64,000 nucleotides of DNA from Cryoendolithus antarcticus (Eukaryota > Ascomycota > Dothideomycetes > Cladosporiales > Cladosporiaceae), in assembly GCA_002077065.1 (NCBI GenBank), contig NAJO01000070.1, positions 1 through 64,000 of the forward strand, given 5' to 3'. Below are positions 10,444-22,136 of the stretch, one piece after another; the stretch's first letter is position 1; every line of letters starts with the position of its first letter. The notes beneath the pieces were generated by a model that was given only the letters and a program-made list of their open reading frames with translations, did no database searches and was not told the DNA's origin. The position numbers and the translations under genes were made by a program.

Positions 10444-12663
10444 TCATCTCCTCCCTCCATGACTTCCTCGACTCAGTTCCCCCCACGCAGCCTCGAACCC
10501 CCTCTTGAGCTCCTTATAGCTCACGATGAACACGCTCTGCTCGTTCCTGCTGACAAGCTGCATCTTCTCATCAATACCAGCATCTAGCTTATTCAGGCAA
10601 GTGACAATATGGCCCAAGTTCAGCACCGGCCGGCCATCGTGGTCGACCTGGTGGAAGACGTAGTCTCGGAACAGAGTGAGGTAGTAGCGATCTCCTGTCT
10701 CGCTCCATGCGTTCGAAGGCTGATTGGGAGACTGGGATGTAGCGGGGTTGGTTTCGGGGCGCTCGAGTATGGCGTTCAGCTTCGCGAGCAGTCGAACGAG
10801 TCTGCCGTTCTCGGTCTCTTTCATGAGAGTCGAGGTGAGCTCATCATCGCGGCTGAGTGTGCTGTCGAACACGTTCATGACGTGATCGGAGATGTTTCCG
10901 AGGAACATATTGACATTGTATTGGCTGCTGTCTGGCGAAGAGTCACCACTAGCGTGGCCGTGGCCTCCATTTGGTGGAGCGAGAAGCCAGGCTAGGCAAG
11001 CTCGGAATCTATCTGTGTAGTTCCGGCTTATCTGATCCAGCGCTTTCACTGGATTCGTGTGAGCTGTCGGGTTGCGAGCTGCAATATCGAGTACGAGGCG
11101 GCCGAGGTCTTGCAGGTCAGCTTGCTGCAATTCACTCATCGATCGATGCTGCTCGTAGTGTAGAATGTCCAGCACACAGCATCCGCTGAGTCGGAGTCGG
11201 TTCTTCGACGTGAGTAGCACTTTCGAGGGCACGACTGATCTTGCCGCGAGATCATTCTGGTGGATAGCTCTGAGTGCGTTCCCGAGCTGCACTAGGTAGC
11301 TCCATAGCTCATGCTCGGGCACGAATTGGATCGCCCGACCAGCTCCTGCGTTGCGAGGAAAATGCTTGTCCGCTACAGTCTGTGAGAGCGGGAAGTAGTC
11401 CATCACGATGATCAGTGATCGGTCACCAAAGGCCTGTGTCGTAAATGCATCGTGGATGCGGACTGCACTCGAGCAGGTCACCTTCTTCCACTGTAACTTC
11501 AAGCCGATGGCTTGCTCGTTCGTCAGTCGAAACCCTTCGATCCGCCGCAGGGCATATGTATTGCCATCCGTACTCGACGTAGCTTTGTAGATCCAGCTCG
11601 GGTAGCCAAATGTCGTAGAAGTCCGTTGCGCAACGCTGTCGAGCATGACAAGGGAGTGGAAGTGGTTGTCGACATTCTGAGGCACAGTGCTACTTGGGAA
11701 CGTCTGCAAAGTAGCCTCGGCCTTGCGCTGCAGATCCTCACGGAGATCATCTGGGATGAAAAAGTCTGTCGTTTGGCGCTGGTAGGGTGCGAACTGTTCC
11801 CGGTGTGGGCCTAGCGCAGCGTATAGATGGTAATTCAGGGGGTGCCTGAAGGTAGAGGGCTCTTGAAAGTAAGCCTGACCGTTTGAGGCAGGCTGATGTT
11901 CGGCGTACGGGTTTGCGATCGACCCCGATGTGCCATCGAGGTTCGTCAAAAACGGGTCGGAATATGGATTGAGATTCGTCGGTCCGTCAGTCTGGTGATT
12001 GAGCTGCGGAGTGTTAGCAATGTCTCTGGGTACTGGCGCAAAAGAGTGTTACTGACGTTCGACTGCGCATTCGCAACAAAGTTCTGCGGAACAAACTCGG
12101 CAAACTGTGTGCTTTGCAAGAGGCTCTGCGGGACAAACTCGTTGGACAGGGTCTTTGAGTGCGACGAAGAAGCTGGCGTTACGGAGCCTGGGTGCGATCA
12201 GTGATAGACGCACATACATAGCTGACCATTCTTACCTGAGCCACGTGGCGTGAATGTCGCTGCATGCGCAGCTCTTGGTGACAAGCCGGCGATCTTGGGT
12301 GATTGTACCGGTGCAGGTCCCTTGGGTGTGAACGATGGGGACTCGACATTGAACGATTTCTTCGGTCTACATTGGCTTTCAGCAACGCACGATTCGCACA
12401 AGAGGAGTTGACTGACACATTGAGGCCATTGCCAGCTAGCGAAGAAAAGTCATGATTGAAGGGACATGTGCCTGAAGTCGGTTCATGAGCGAGGGTCCAA
12501 GGTGCAACATTTCTGCATCCGACCTACCTTCCTGGAACTTCCTACACAGAGGGCCGTTCTTGCAGGCTGTCTGTCTCGCAGAAGGTACTCGGTTCTCGTA
12601 GCGATTACTTCCGGAGGCATAGTGGCGGCGCGCATCTCCAGACATTTGTACTGCTGATGCCAT
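10444..12663 (-). CDS. PAN3: PAN2-PAN3 deadenylation complex subunit PAN3
   Basis: Five exons by hand assembly: 12663-12528, 12471-12417, 12366-12236, 12187-12057 and 12003-10444, with introns of 56, 50, 48 and 53 nt; 670 residues. Exons 1-2 encode a CCCH zinc finger (C-x5-C-x7-C-x3-H, ending CPFNHD). Exon 3 gives KKSFNVESPSFTP, the PAM2 motif that binds the MLLE domain of poly(A)-binding protein. Exon 5 carries the pseudokinase (WIYKATSSTDGNTYALRRIEGFR; IVMDYFPLSQTV; AARSVVPSKVLLT), then a coiled coil and the C-terminal knob (FRDYVFHQVDHDGRPVLNLGHIVTCLNKLDAG). PAN3 recruits the PAN2 nuclease to poly(A)-bound PABP for initial mRNA tail shortening. The intron 2 boundary (donor GTCAGT at 12416, acceptor at 12367) is the least certain. 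The start at MASAVQMSG was chosen because the frame upstream is not PAN3-like. Confidence 0.9.
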
Positions 12664-13929
12664 ACCATTACCAGAAGTTGACCTGGTCACGACTGATGTG
12701 AAGTTTCGTCGCTGACGAGTCGCATTACCTATGGCACCCCAAGATAATTGTGGAAGTAAGTATGGGATACCGTCCTGCGCAAATTCGTTGGACCCGGACA
12801 GCAGAAGTGTGGGAGCTGTGGATTGCTGAGGCCAGGCGAGCAGGCTGGAACCTACCGCAGGAGGAACAGGTCGATCAGATGAAAATCCACAGCAGTCGGG
12901 AGCAGTCAAGCTGCGAGTCAAGCTGTTCCGGCTGGACAACCGCACCGAGTCGGATCGATGCCTGCGCGGTCGTGCGAAAGTAGTAGTAAATGTGGCAGGT
13001 TGAAAGTCAGGTAGTTGTACACAGGTAGTAGTGTGGGTCCCAATGGATTCGAAAGCAGGATGACCAACGTCGCCGAATTGTATGGTCTCGAGGACACGCC
13101 TAGAAGGTTGCCGCGTGGGGACCGAGCCGGTGCGGTTGACCTGAGCTTCGAGAGTGTTGGAAAATCGATGATCGGAGCTGCAGAGCGTAGCACTATGATC
13201 GTGGGTAGTCGAGTGCCTGCTGTCGAGTAGTTGCCAGTCAGGTAGTAATGTCGGCTTACTGTCATATAGGGTCAGCTCTCCGCAGTCCACAGCCCCATCC
13301 CAATGGCGAGTCATCGTCGCGTGACAGCATTGACTCAAAGGGCGCGTGTCGCACGTCTCGTGCTCCCGTGATATGTTGACTTACCAACTCAAGCTGCGTG
13401 CTAATCAGTAAAGACAAGAGCTCTCTCTCGCTACGAAGGCGCAGCCTCTTTCAGACGAGTGGTCGCTGCTGGCTGCGGCTGGTCCATCGCCTCGAAAACT
13501 CCCGGCTTCCACCTACAAGCCCAAGCTGACACTCGTCGCTGCGCACCAAGTCCAATGATGATGAGTAACGCTGCTCACCAATGGGTCATAAAGGAACATG
13601 GCCTGTCGTCAGCATTGAGAGGTCGCCCGAGTTGCTGAGCCATGCTGCGGGTCATCGCACCGTGCCGATGGCTTCGGATCCCGGTAAAGCGCAGGTACCG
13701 CATGTGAGATCATCAGCTCGGCATGTGAGAGACTCGTGTTCATGTTGCCTCTATCTGATATGAGCTCGCGCTTCTATCGAAAACCAACACTGTTGCTTGT
13801 CTTGTCCTAGGGTCTGTTTGCTCTGTTTCACATAACTCTCACAATGGCTCTGTGCCCCTGAGGAGCTTTCTCATTCTCTTCCCATCACAGCATATAGTGC
13901 CGCGCTCGTGGACATATTGATTGCCTACC
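12664..13929. promoter_or_regulatory. Divergent promoter region PAN3 / UBX gene
   Basis: 1.27 kb between divergent genes. The strand opposite the UBX gene stays open upstream of PAN3 in the PAN3 frame for over 200 codons, but the translation is Ser/Arg/Pro-rich and not PAN3-like, so it is treated as leader. A short uORF precedes the UBX gene. Confidence 0.5.
13844..13861 (+). promoter_or_regulatory. Possible five-codon uORF before the UBX gene
   Basis: ATG GCT CTG TGC CCC TGA encodes MALCP and ends 68 nt before the main ATG. The context CACAATGG is favourable. It would act only if transcription starts upstream of 13844 and the stretch is not spliced out; a CACAG acceptor-like site lies near 13890. 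Confidence 0.3.
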
Positions 13930-15480
13930 ATGGCCTCCACTGATGTCGACATCTCGACTCTCACCGAGGCGCAACAGCTCGCCCTCCAGCAAGTCACTTC
14001 CGTCACAGATCAAGACCTAGCATCAGCCATCCCACTCCTCCAGAAGTGCCAATGGAACGCCCAAATAGCAATCACACGCTTCTTCGACGGGGACGCAGAT
14101 GTCGTGGATCCAGTGGCCGAGGCAGCACGAGCCCCGCCACCACCGAGCACTGCGCGCAGACAAGAGACCCTCCTCGACAGCATACCAGCTCGATCACTGC
14201 AGAGAGGACGACGAGAAGCAGGTCTAGAACCAGCGCCGCGAATAGTCCCCACCCCGGAGAGCCAGCTTACTCAACCTCTGCCCTTTCCTCTCAGCATCCT
14301 CGTTCTACCCTTCAGCCTCACATACACGATATTCCAGCGGATCTTTGGAGCTGTTGGCTGGGCCTTCCCCTTCCTACCTCGCCTACTATCTCGCCTCTTC
14401 TCCGGAGCGACCTCACGACCCTCTCGAGATGCCGGCCGAAGACCACTGAGCCCTCGAGATACAGCAGCGCGCTTCACGCGGGAGTTCGAAGAGGAGTACG
14501 GAGTCACACATGGCACTCTACCATTCCACGAAGGCGGCTACGCGCAAGCTTTCGATGTTGCGAAGCGAGATCTGAAGTACTTGCTTGTAGTCCTCATCTC
14601 ACCAGAACACGACGACAACGCATCCTTCGTACGAGAGACCCTCCTAGCGCCCGAGCTCGTGGAGTTTGTGAGCAAGGCAGAGAACAACATCATCCTCTGG
14701 GCAGGCACAGTGCAGGACTCGGAAGCATTCCAAGTCGCCAATGCTCTGAATGCTACGCGGTTTCCGTACTTAAGTCTAATCGTACATACGCCTAACGTCT
14801 CATCTTCCGCGATGAGCAAAGTGGCTACATCGGCTGGCCCGGTGACGGCACAAGAGCTGATCGCGAAGCTACAAGCGGCTATGGCTACTAGACAAGAAGA
14901 GCTGGGGCGAATAAGAGCGCAGAGGCAGGAGCAGCAGGCTACAACGAATCTGCGACGGGAGCAGGAGAGTGCTTATGAGAGGTCGTTGGCTGTGGATCGA
15001 GAGAAGGCGAGGAAGCGGAAGGAGGAAGAAGCTGTGCGAGAGAAGAGCGAGAGGGAGACAAGGGAGAAGGAGAAGCAGAAGGCGAATTATGCGAGGAATT
15101 TGGCACAGTGGAGAAGATGGCGAGCACAAAGCATAGCTCTCGAGCCAGGACCAGACGTCAAAGATACTGTGCGGATCAGCATACGGCTCGCGAGTGGAGA
15201 GCGCGTAATACGGAAGTTCGCAGCAGATTCTGGGATCGAAGAACTGTACGCATTCGTGGAGTGCCATGACCTTCTCGAGGAAGTCAACGAGAAGGAGAGC
15301 CCGAAGCCTGAGGGGTATGAGCATGTGTACAGCTTCTTGCTTGTAAGCCCCATGCCAAGGGAGGTCTACGATCTCGAGAAGAGAGGCACGCTGAAGGAGA
15401 GGATAGGGAGGAGTGGGAACTTGATTGTGGAGAAGGTTGTGGGTGAAGAGGATGGAGATGAAGAAGTTATAGAAGACTAG
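13930..15480 (+). CDS. UBX domain protein of the FAF2/Ubx2 type
   Basis: Intronless, 516 residues from ATG 13930 (context CTACCATGG). Domain order: a UBA-like helical bundle at about 8-45 (LTEAQQLALQQVTS ... WNAQIAITRFFDGD); a basic, proline-rich linker; a hydrophobic hairpin at about 108-150 (PFPLSILVLPFSLTYTIFQRIFG then WAFPFLPRLLSRLF); a UAS thioredoxin-like domain at about 165-290 (KYLLVVLISPEHDDNASFVRETLL; NNIILWAGTVQDSEAFQVANAL); a highly charged coiled coil at about 315-395; and a C-terminal UBX domain (VRISIRLASGERVIRKFAADSGIEELYAFV). This architecture matches fungal Ubx2 and metazoan FAF2/UBXD8, ER and lipid-droplet proteins that recruit Cdc48/p97 for ER-associated degradation through UBX and bind ubiquitinated clients through UBA. 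The hairpin insertion mode is inferred from the family. Confidence 0.9.
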   Translation: MASTDVDISTLTEAQQLALQQVTSVTDQDLASAIPLLQKCQWNAQIAITRFFDGDADVVDPVAEAARAPPPPSTARRQETLLDSIPARSLQRGRREAGLEPAPRIVPTPESQLTQPLPFPLSILVLPFSLTYTIFQRIFGAVGWAFPFLPRLLSRLFSGATSRPSRDAGRRPLSPRDTAARFTREFEEEYGVTHGTLPFHEGGYAQAFDVAKRDLKYLLVVLISPEHDDNASFVRETLLAPELVEFVSKAENNIILWAGTVQDSEAFQVANALNATRFPYLSLIVHTPNVSSSAMSKVATSAGPVTAQELIAKLQAAMATRQEELGRIRAQRQEQQATTNLRREQESAYERSLAVDREKARKRKEEEAVREKSERETREKEKQKANYARNLAQWRRWRAQSIALEPGPDVKDTVRISIRLASGERVIRKFAADSGIEELYAFVECHDLLEEVNEKESPKPEGYEHVYSFLLVSPMPREVYDLEKRGTLKERIGRSGNLIVEKVVGEEDGDEEVIED

Positions 15481-18400
15481 AGACTTGCGTAGCAATATAA
15501 GCAGCTTGCCCGGTGCACAATCTCGTCGTGACGCTCAAGTCTGACGACCAGCCCTTCTTGGGTATGTGAACCTGTCCAAATGATCGCATCGTGTCTTGCT
15601 CGACACCGCAGGAGCTGAAGCCGACTTCACGTCTGATGTCCCGAGCGGCATAGCTCCGCTCTCGTTACTGCGCTGAGGCGGGAAATTCGATTTAAATGCT
15701 AATGACCGAGATCAGCTTTAAGGCCATGCTGGAGCAGTACTCTGCGAGCTGCCGCCATTATTGACCATGAACACGGCCTGAACAGGTCCCGAACCCTCGG
15801 GTCTAATCCGCCGCCCCGACGAGGTACAATGTCGTGCAACATAGCACAGCATCTTGAAAGGCCTCTCGTGCGCGGGGTGTGGCATCATGTACTACATGAA
15901 AATCTTTCTCGAGTCAGCATCGCATCCCTGGTAGTGACTGCTCTTCACGCATATCAGCTGTTTGACCCAAGCCATGCAGTCCAAACGACTAAAAGTTCCC
16001 AGGGTACAAACTGCATCAGTCTCGGTGCCATCTATCCCGCTGTCCATCCAGACAAACAACATGCAGTAGTAGTGCGCTATCCTCTTGCGTGCTTCCATTG
16101 TGGATCCGAGAGGTGCAGTACGCGCGCATCTGCAAGCTCCAGCTGCACTGCGCGAGCTAGACGCCGCTGCAGAGGACTTTCGCAATCTACGGGTGGCGGG
16201 GGGCGGAGAAACTCAGCCTGTCAGCGTGAATGGCAACGTGCGGAGAGATATTTCATATGAACAGACTTTCGGTGCATATTGCGTCGTGCCGGGAGATGCT
16301 GGTACCACGGTGCTGGGAGATGCGAGGAGAGTGAGAGACGTGTGAGGACCAAGGCGTAGCTTGCCATTCCGTGAAGTGAGATTGGCGTGAAGTCTGGACT
16401 GCGGCCTACAGGACGAAGTTGTTTGACCAGAGCGAATCTTGCGCTGCCGGCGTATGCGGCATGACCTTGACTCGCAGATCTACCTCTAGATCTCGATACG
16501 CTGGCAGCCACTCATCTTCAGGCAAAGTAGCGAAGCCACCAGCTGAACCCCTGCTCTGCGCCGATCAGCCTCCTTCCACTTTGCGAGTAGCGTGGAGAGG
16601 AGAGCCGGGGGGGTTTAGATCAATGATTTGCAGCTGCCTGCATGGCCATAAGCTTCATCGCGAAGAAGGCAAAGAAAGCAAGTCTTCACGAGAAATTTCA
16701 TGGAGTCAGCTACGAGCTTACGGAGCTCTCGGAAAGTTTGGTCTTCGCATGACGGTCGTTGGGCGGTTGGCCTCCACAGCTCAGAACTTCAGAACGTGGA
16801 GGGCGCCGTTTCAAGTCGACGCTTTAGGCGTAGCGGCTTTCGGCGTACGCAATCCTTCCCCACAAGTCGTGGCATTAGCTTGAATGCAGGGAATCCATGC
16901 TGACTCTCATCAATCTGTTCGGAGATTGTGCAAGCAGTTGGTCGTTCAGCATGCGTAGTAGGTCGAGATGGCTAGATTGTGGGAATGATGCGGGAAGATG
17001 GGGTTTATGCATAGTGTTGTGGCCGAGCTGCGCAGTGCTTGAGCGGTCGAGTAGTGGAGCAGACGCGGAGAGGAACCCGTTGGGTGGGTTTTGGGCGGAG
17101 GTGGAGGCTGCAACGTTCCTCATCGTTCGACGTTGGCAGGAGAGGGGAATGCCTTCAGCGTGGCATGCGATGCTCGGTCGTTCCCAGAGCTTGATGTGAG
17201 AAGTCATCGCCTGCCTGTTGCCTGTCTCTGCACCATGGTGAGCATTTCGCACCAAAAAATGCTCGAGCCAGCTATTTCGGTAGCGGGAGTTCTAGCCGTT
17301 ACGAACTCGCCATATCGGGGCGCTTGCAAAAGCATATCTCCCGCGCCTCGTCTCGCTGCATGCTTGTAACTGCATAAATACAAGGGCCGGACGAGCCGCC
17401 TTTTAGTAGTCATAAGCATGCGCTGTACAGTCCGCTTTGCACGTGCGGTGGATGTTGCACGGCACTGCTGGAGCCCATCGGACTTGAGAGGGCGACGCAA
17501 GTGTGCTGACATGTGGTGACAGCGTTTCTTGGAGCCGCGTCTCAGCAGAGGTAACGAGCACGCGGGAGGAATGCTCCGCAAGGTACCCCTTAGCTACAAC
17601 GAGCATCATCGGATTGCTAATTTCGATGAGGGAAGGGGCATGCCTTCACGAGCAATGTATTACGCTTTTCAATGGTAAAGATCATCACAGCATATGTAGG
17701 ATAGACAGTGCAGTGTACAGACAGGCAAGTAATCGTTGCCCATCTCCTCCAGTGCAGCACTAGCAAAGATTGGCCGTCCATGCGGCGTATGTAGGTGAAG
17801 CGTTAGCTGAGAGCGAAGGCGTGTCGATCTGTGGGTGTTCAGCAAAGTTGCGTCGTGATTCGTTGGGTTGACTAGGGTATCCGAAGCCCTCTAGCGTGCT
17901 GCAGGTGCGCTTTCACTCACATCTCCCTCTCGAGTGTGCACTCCTTGTCGACTGTGTGTGTGTCGGTGTGAGTGCTGCTGCGAGTGCCACCACAATTCAT
18001 TCTTGCCTTCTTCACTACACGCAGTCTTCTTATCGAGTATTTGTTGTCATTTTTGGGTAGCGGAGTTTTTGGAGGTCACTTGTACATTGCCAGGTTTCGC
18101 CTCGCCGCGTCCAGGAGCATTCCACCAAACAGTCCTACCTCGCCAGGGCAGAGCGACAGGCAGCCTTGTCTCCTGCCGCCTTCACATCACCAACGGGCAC
18201 CGCTCGACACATCGCCTATCTCAGTGGCCAATGTCGGCGTGAGAACATACGGTAACGGCTTCACTGCCGCTGTACCTTGACCACGCCTCCGCCGCTCCTC
18301 ATTCAGGTACGCTTCAAGAGATGCACTGCTTTTCTACACACACGTGAAGACCATTACTCTGCACTGGGCGATACCGTCTACACTGCCCACACAACACATC

Positions 18401-18688
18401 ACCAAAGTCACCAGTCAGACAGGGGCGCCTCGCTACTGCTGAGCCGCACCTCAGGGGCCAGTACTGCCTTCACCTACGACCTGCAACATCAAACACCACA
18501 TCTTCCACGCATCACAAATGTCTCACATACCCGCATCATGTCATGAGCCTCCAATGAGGCTGCCGTCAGTCCAGTCACTGACAATCTCACTCCCAGTGTA
18601 ATATACTTACCTTTCCCGCCAAGCCATATCATTGATATTGTCAATCGCCACCACGCCCTTCTCTAGAACAGCAACCACGGCAGATCCC
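15481..18688. other. Long intergenic region, likely includes 5' leader of the Bni4-like gene
   Basis: 3.2 kb with only short, compositionally odd open frames on either strand. From about 17930 to 18688 the plus strand becomes pyrimidine-rich, with several GT...AG pairs, as expected for a promoter and a spliced 5' leader of the following gene. No RNA gene or repeat was recognised. Confidence 0.5.
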
Positions 18689-20932
18689 ATGGCGGAGGTA
18701 CTTTCGCCTTCCATGCAGCCCACCACAACGATCACAATGCTCGACTCCCGACCGCCTTCTGCCCACACCTTCTCCACCTCAGGTCAGGTGTCTCCACGAA
18801 CGAGCTCAGCACCGAGAAGCATGTACAGCGGGTCGAACAACTCATACAGGACCACGGCGGCGGTGCAGCCGTACGCTTTCCAGGCTACGCCGCAATTGCG
18901 GCAAGAGACGCGGCTAAGCTCGGCACCAGCTTCACACGCGGGACTTGCAGTACACAGGCAGAATCACTCGCAATCAACTTCAGAGTCTGCATCATCCTCT
19001 GACGGGTCGTCCGCAAAGGATGATTCAGTCATTGGCTCGCGGCCTGGCTCAATGATCAACTTGTCCTCCCCAATTCCAGACCTGTCTCTCATTGATTACC
19101 AAGCACCTGTCAAAGCGTCTCCGGACAGATACCGCAGACCGAACAACCAGACACGACGCACGAATTCTGGGGTGGGTACGCCCAATGGCTCGGCAGCGCC
19201 ATCTGGCACAGGCATGGCAGCAGTGGCACACCTCTACCAGCAGCCATCGCCACAGTCTGAGCGACAAGTGAGTGTGGACGACACGGCCTTGCCCAAGACG
19301 GGTAGCACAGATGCGGCGAAGAGGTATCGTCGAAGAAGTGCAAATATGCTCGATACCAATGCATCACCTGGCCAGTATGATGATCATGCCTCTGCCGGAG
19401 CGCCTCGTCCAGTGTCCACCTTCGGATCTAGCGCGCTGTCTACACCTACGTCTTTGAATCCGCCTACTCTGCACGCACGCAGCGGCAGCAGAGATGGCGA
19501 TGTCACTTCACGATCAGTGGCAACGCCTCCTCTCACTCAGGCGGACTCGTCGAGATCCAGTGTACGTCTTGTTGACGATAGCAATGGCTCGGGACTTGCA
19601 CCCAAATCAGTCAACGTCCCGCCACGAGGATCTTCAGATGCGAGCAAGCGGCTAGTGACTCCATCACCATTGTCGAAGCAAACCAATGAGATTGAGTCTC
19701 AGAATGCGCCACCTGCAAAGCCTAGAACGTATGCATCTGTCGCTCAAGCGGCAGTGACAGCACCGAGCCCAGCAGCACAACATCTTGCCGCGGTGAACGA
19801 CAAGAATGGCAATAAAGGCATGACTTCGCGACTTCGCCGGGCGTTCTCTTTCGGCAGCGCTCAAGAGCTGCGTCGAGCATCTGCAGAGAACAGTATCTCA
19901 GCCGCCGCACAGGCTCGGACACAGCAACAGCAAAAGGTGGACGATGGTATGGATGCTGAGCAGCAAGAGATTGCCAGGCGACAAGAGGCGGCTGGTATTG
20001 GTGCAGGCATATACTCTGGACAAGGTGGTTTCAATGGGTCGACGGACAACATCTCCATTCAGTCGACTGCTTCATCAGCGTCGATGATGCTGAGAAAGAT
20101 GGGCAAGGGGGCCAAGAAGAGTGCTAGAAGCATTAAGGGCTTGTTCCGACCCAAGTCTGTGATTGGCGTACCAGCTGCCGACGGGCCTGTGCAGGTGCAG
20201 ACAGCGCCTGTGCTGCAGCCGAGTGTCGCGCAGGTGTCTATGGTCACTGTTGAGGCTGAGAGGCACAAGGTGAACGTCAATGAGCACCCGTCTGAGAAGG
20301 CTGGTGGAGTGACTGGCTTCCCCAAATTAGAGCGAAACTCGATCGACGCTGCAAATGCTTCGATGCGGGGCTCTGCCGATGGGTCTGACTCGCACTCACG
20401 GCGCAGTGTCGTGGGCAGCGACAAGGACCGGGCGGAGGTGCTAGCGGCGGTGAAGAAGGGGATCTTGAAGCGATCAGGCACATCCTCGCCATCAGGCTCG
20501 CCCGTGCTGCGGCCGACGGAGAATATTCCTCACATCATAGAGAGTCCAGCCTCTTCGCCAGGACCAGCGACGCCTACTGGTGCAGCATCAGTGCGCACGG
20601 GGTCGATCACGAATAACCCAGATTACTTCACACGGTCGCTCACGTACAGCCGAAGCATGCCCAACACGCCCAATGGTAGTGCCAAGTCGATCAGCTTCTC
20701 GCCACGCATACAATTCCACGATGCCTGGAGCAGCACAGAGTACGATCGAAGGGGAGATGTGGCCACTTGCAACCGCCTGACCCCGATCTTGGCTCAGCAG
20801 ATCAAGGAGGAACTGAACACTTTCAAGATGGTAAGCTACGTTCAGCTTGTATGATCATGCGGCACTATGCTAATATTGAAACAGGAAATGGAAGTCCACG
20901 AGGCTAGCAAGCCGCACACCCACTTCTTCTAA
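18689..20932 (+). CDS. Bni4/Afr1-like protein with C-terminal PP1-docking motif
   Basis: Exon 1 is 18689-20830 and exon 2 is 20885-20932, with a 54-nt intron (donor GTAAGC, branch-like GCTAAT, acceptor ACAG); 729 residues. Most of the protein is disordered and Ser/Pro/Thr-rich. The C-terminus is the recognisable part: KSISFSPRIQFHDAWSSTEY, then ATCNRLTPILAQQIKEELNTFKM, completed across the intron as EMEVHEASKPHTHFF. This end resembles the conserved tail of yeast Bni4 and Afr1, which bind the PP1 phosphatase Glc7 and link chitin synthase to septins at the bud neck. KSISF fits the RVxF docking consensus. A role in polarised growth or septation is inferred. ATG 18689 (MAEVLSPSM) is the first in-frame ATG; an upstream coding exon cannot be excluded. 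The 15-residue last exon would be missed by single-frame calling. Confidence 0.75.
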
Positions 20933-21851
20933 TGACCACACATCTACATCATCTACACAAATGAACGAACGAGACCACGCGGCGTCATCGATCCATCTTC
21001 ACTCCTCCCTCAGCTCTCAGCGGCGTTCACAGGTGCCAATGGACGGCGCATCGGGTCGGCAGGGGAAAACGAGTGCTTGTCACGATCAACAGATCGACTT
21101 TCTTTACCAGGCCCGAGGGCAGGAGGCCACAATGGACCGACTGTCACTTCTAGGCTTCTTTGCATCAAATTACTATTCAGCGTTTGCATATCGGGTCCGG
21201 CGTATCGGCGGAGGTGAAAGGACTGGATGGAAGGGGTGAGGAACGGGGCAGGCATTTGCATATCTGCTGTAATGCACACAGGATGAGAGAATAGGGTAGG
21301 ATAGGCTTGTTGGACTATGCTACGCTCTTCCTCACTTCCGCATGCATCGTCTGCAGTTTCGCCTTTCTGATTGCATCGGTCGAATGAAAGTGGGTTTGCA
21401 CCATAGTGATGTGAGACCGCCATGCTGTGTATTGTGGAGATTGGCTTTCGTGGATGTTCTGCATTTGCATTGGCTGTTTTGGGTCTGGCCCGCATGGCCG
21501 AAGCAGGTGCGGTGGTCCTGCATTTGCTGTAAAGTCTCACTGTGAGACTTGGATTCTGGCCGACGCTTCTCCTGGCTCGACCATCTCAGCGATCCGCCTC
21601 GAGGCAAGATCGGTCATGGCGCTCGGTGTGAGGCCTCAGGCTCTTTCTTCAGAGCCTTCTATGGCAGTTCTCACATCCATAACCTACAGTAAGGTACCCC
21701 ACGCCTTTCCACCCCCGCATTGCCACGCAGCTGTGGCGTTCTTTGACATCATCACCTCGCCCTCGTTTCGAGCATACGCATTGCCACTGTTCTAGAACGA
21801 GTCTATCTGAACACACCCACCAAGGATTTTCCCAGATCTCAACCACGTATC
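20933..21851. other. Intergenic region
   Basis: 919 bp downstream of the Bni4-like gene. No supported coding frame, RNA gene or repeat. Confidence 0.5.
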
Positions 21852-22136
21852 ATGGCCGCACTCATTATCGCCGGCGTGATCGCCCTGCACGAGAAGGTTG
21901 AGTCGAAGCGCGAGGCCAAGCGCGTAAAGCGAAGAAATACCGAGGTCAGATATGAAGAGTTGCAGAAGGAGACTAAGCTGAGGCTGGAGAGGACCGACAG
22001 CGCTGGTGGCCAAGGGAGGAGAAGCGAGAGTTTGGAGAGGGAGAGGCAGGGGGAGAAGAGAGGGGAGGGGCTGCCGGGGTATGAGGAGGTTGCTGGGGGT
22101 GGGACGAGAGGGAGGGGAGATGGGGTGAGGAGCTGA
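21852..22136 (+). CDS. Small basic protein, function unknown
   Basis: A 94-residue frame with ATG in good context (CGTATCATGG). It begins with a hydrophobic helix (MAALIIAGVIALHEKV) that runs into a strongly basic, helical stretch (SKREAKRVKRRNTEVRYEELQKETKLRLER), then a Gly/Arg/Glu-rich tail with LPGYEEV, a PY-like short motif. The arrangement of short N-terminal hydrophobic helix, charged coiled helix and proline-tyrosine motif suggests a small membrane-associated protein. I do not recognise a named family. The purine-rich 3' half means low complexity could have kept the frame open by chance, so the call is tentative. Confidence 0.5.
   Translation: MAALIIAGVIALHEKVESKREAKRVKRRNTEVRYEELQKETKLRLERTDSAGGQGRRSESLERERQGEKRGEGLPGYEEVAGGGTRGRGDGVRS

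Noticed and set aside
12664..13338. Long minus-strand frame continuing upstream of PAN3 in the same frame
   Set aside because: Translation is Ser/Arg/Pro/Thr-rich without PAN3 similarity; a leader region is more likely than a 220-residue extension.
14046..14795. 249-codon plus frame inside the UBX gene
   Set aside because: Arg/Ser/His-rich shadow of the real frame.
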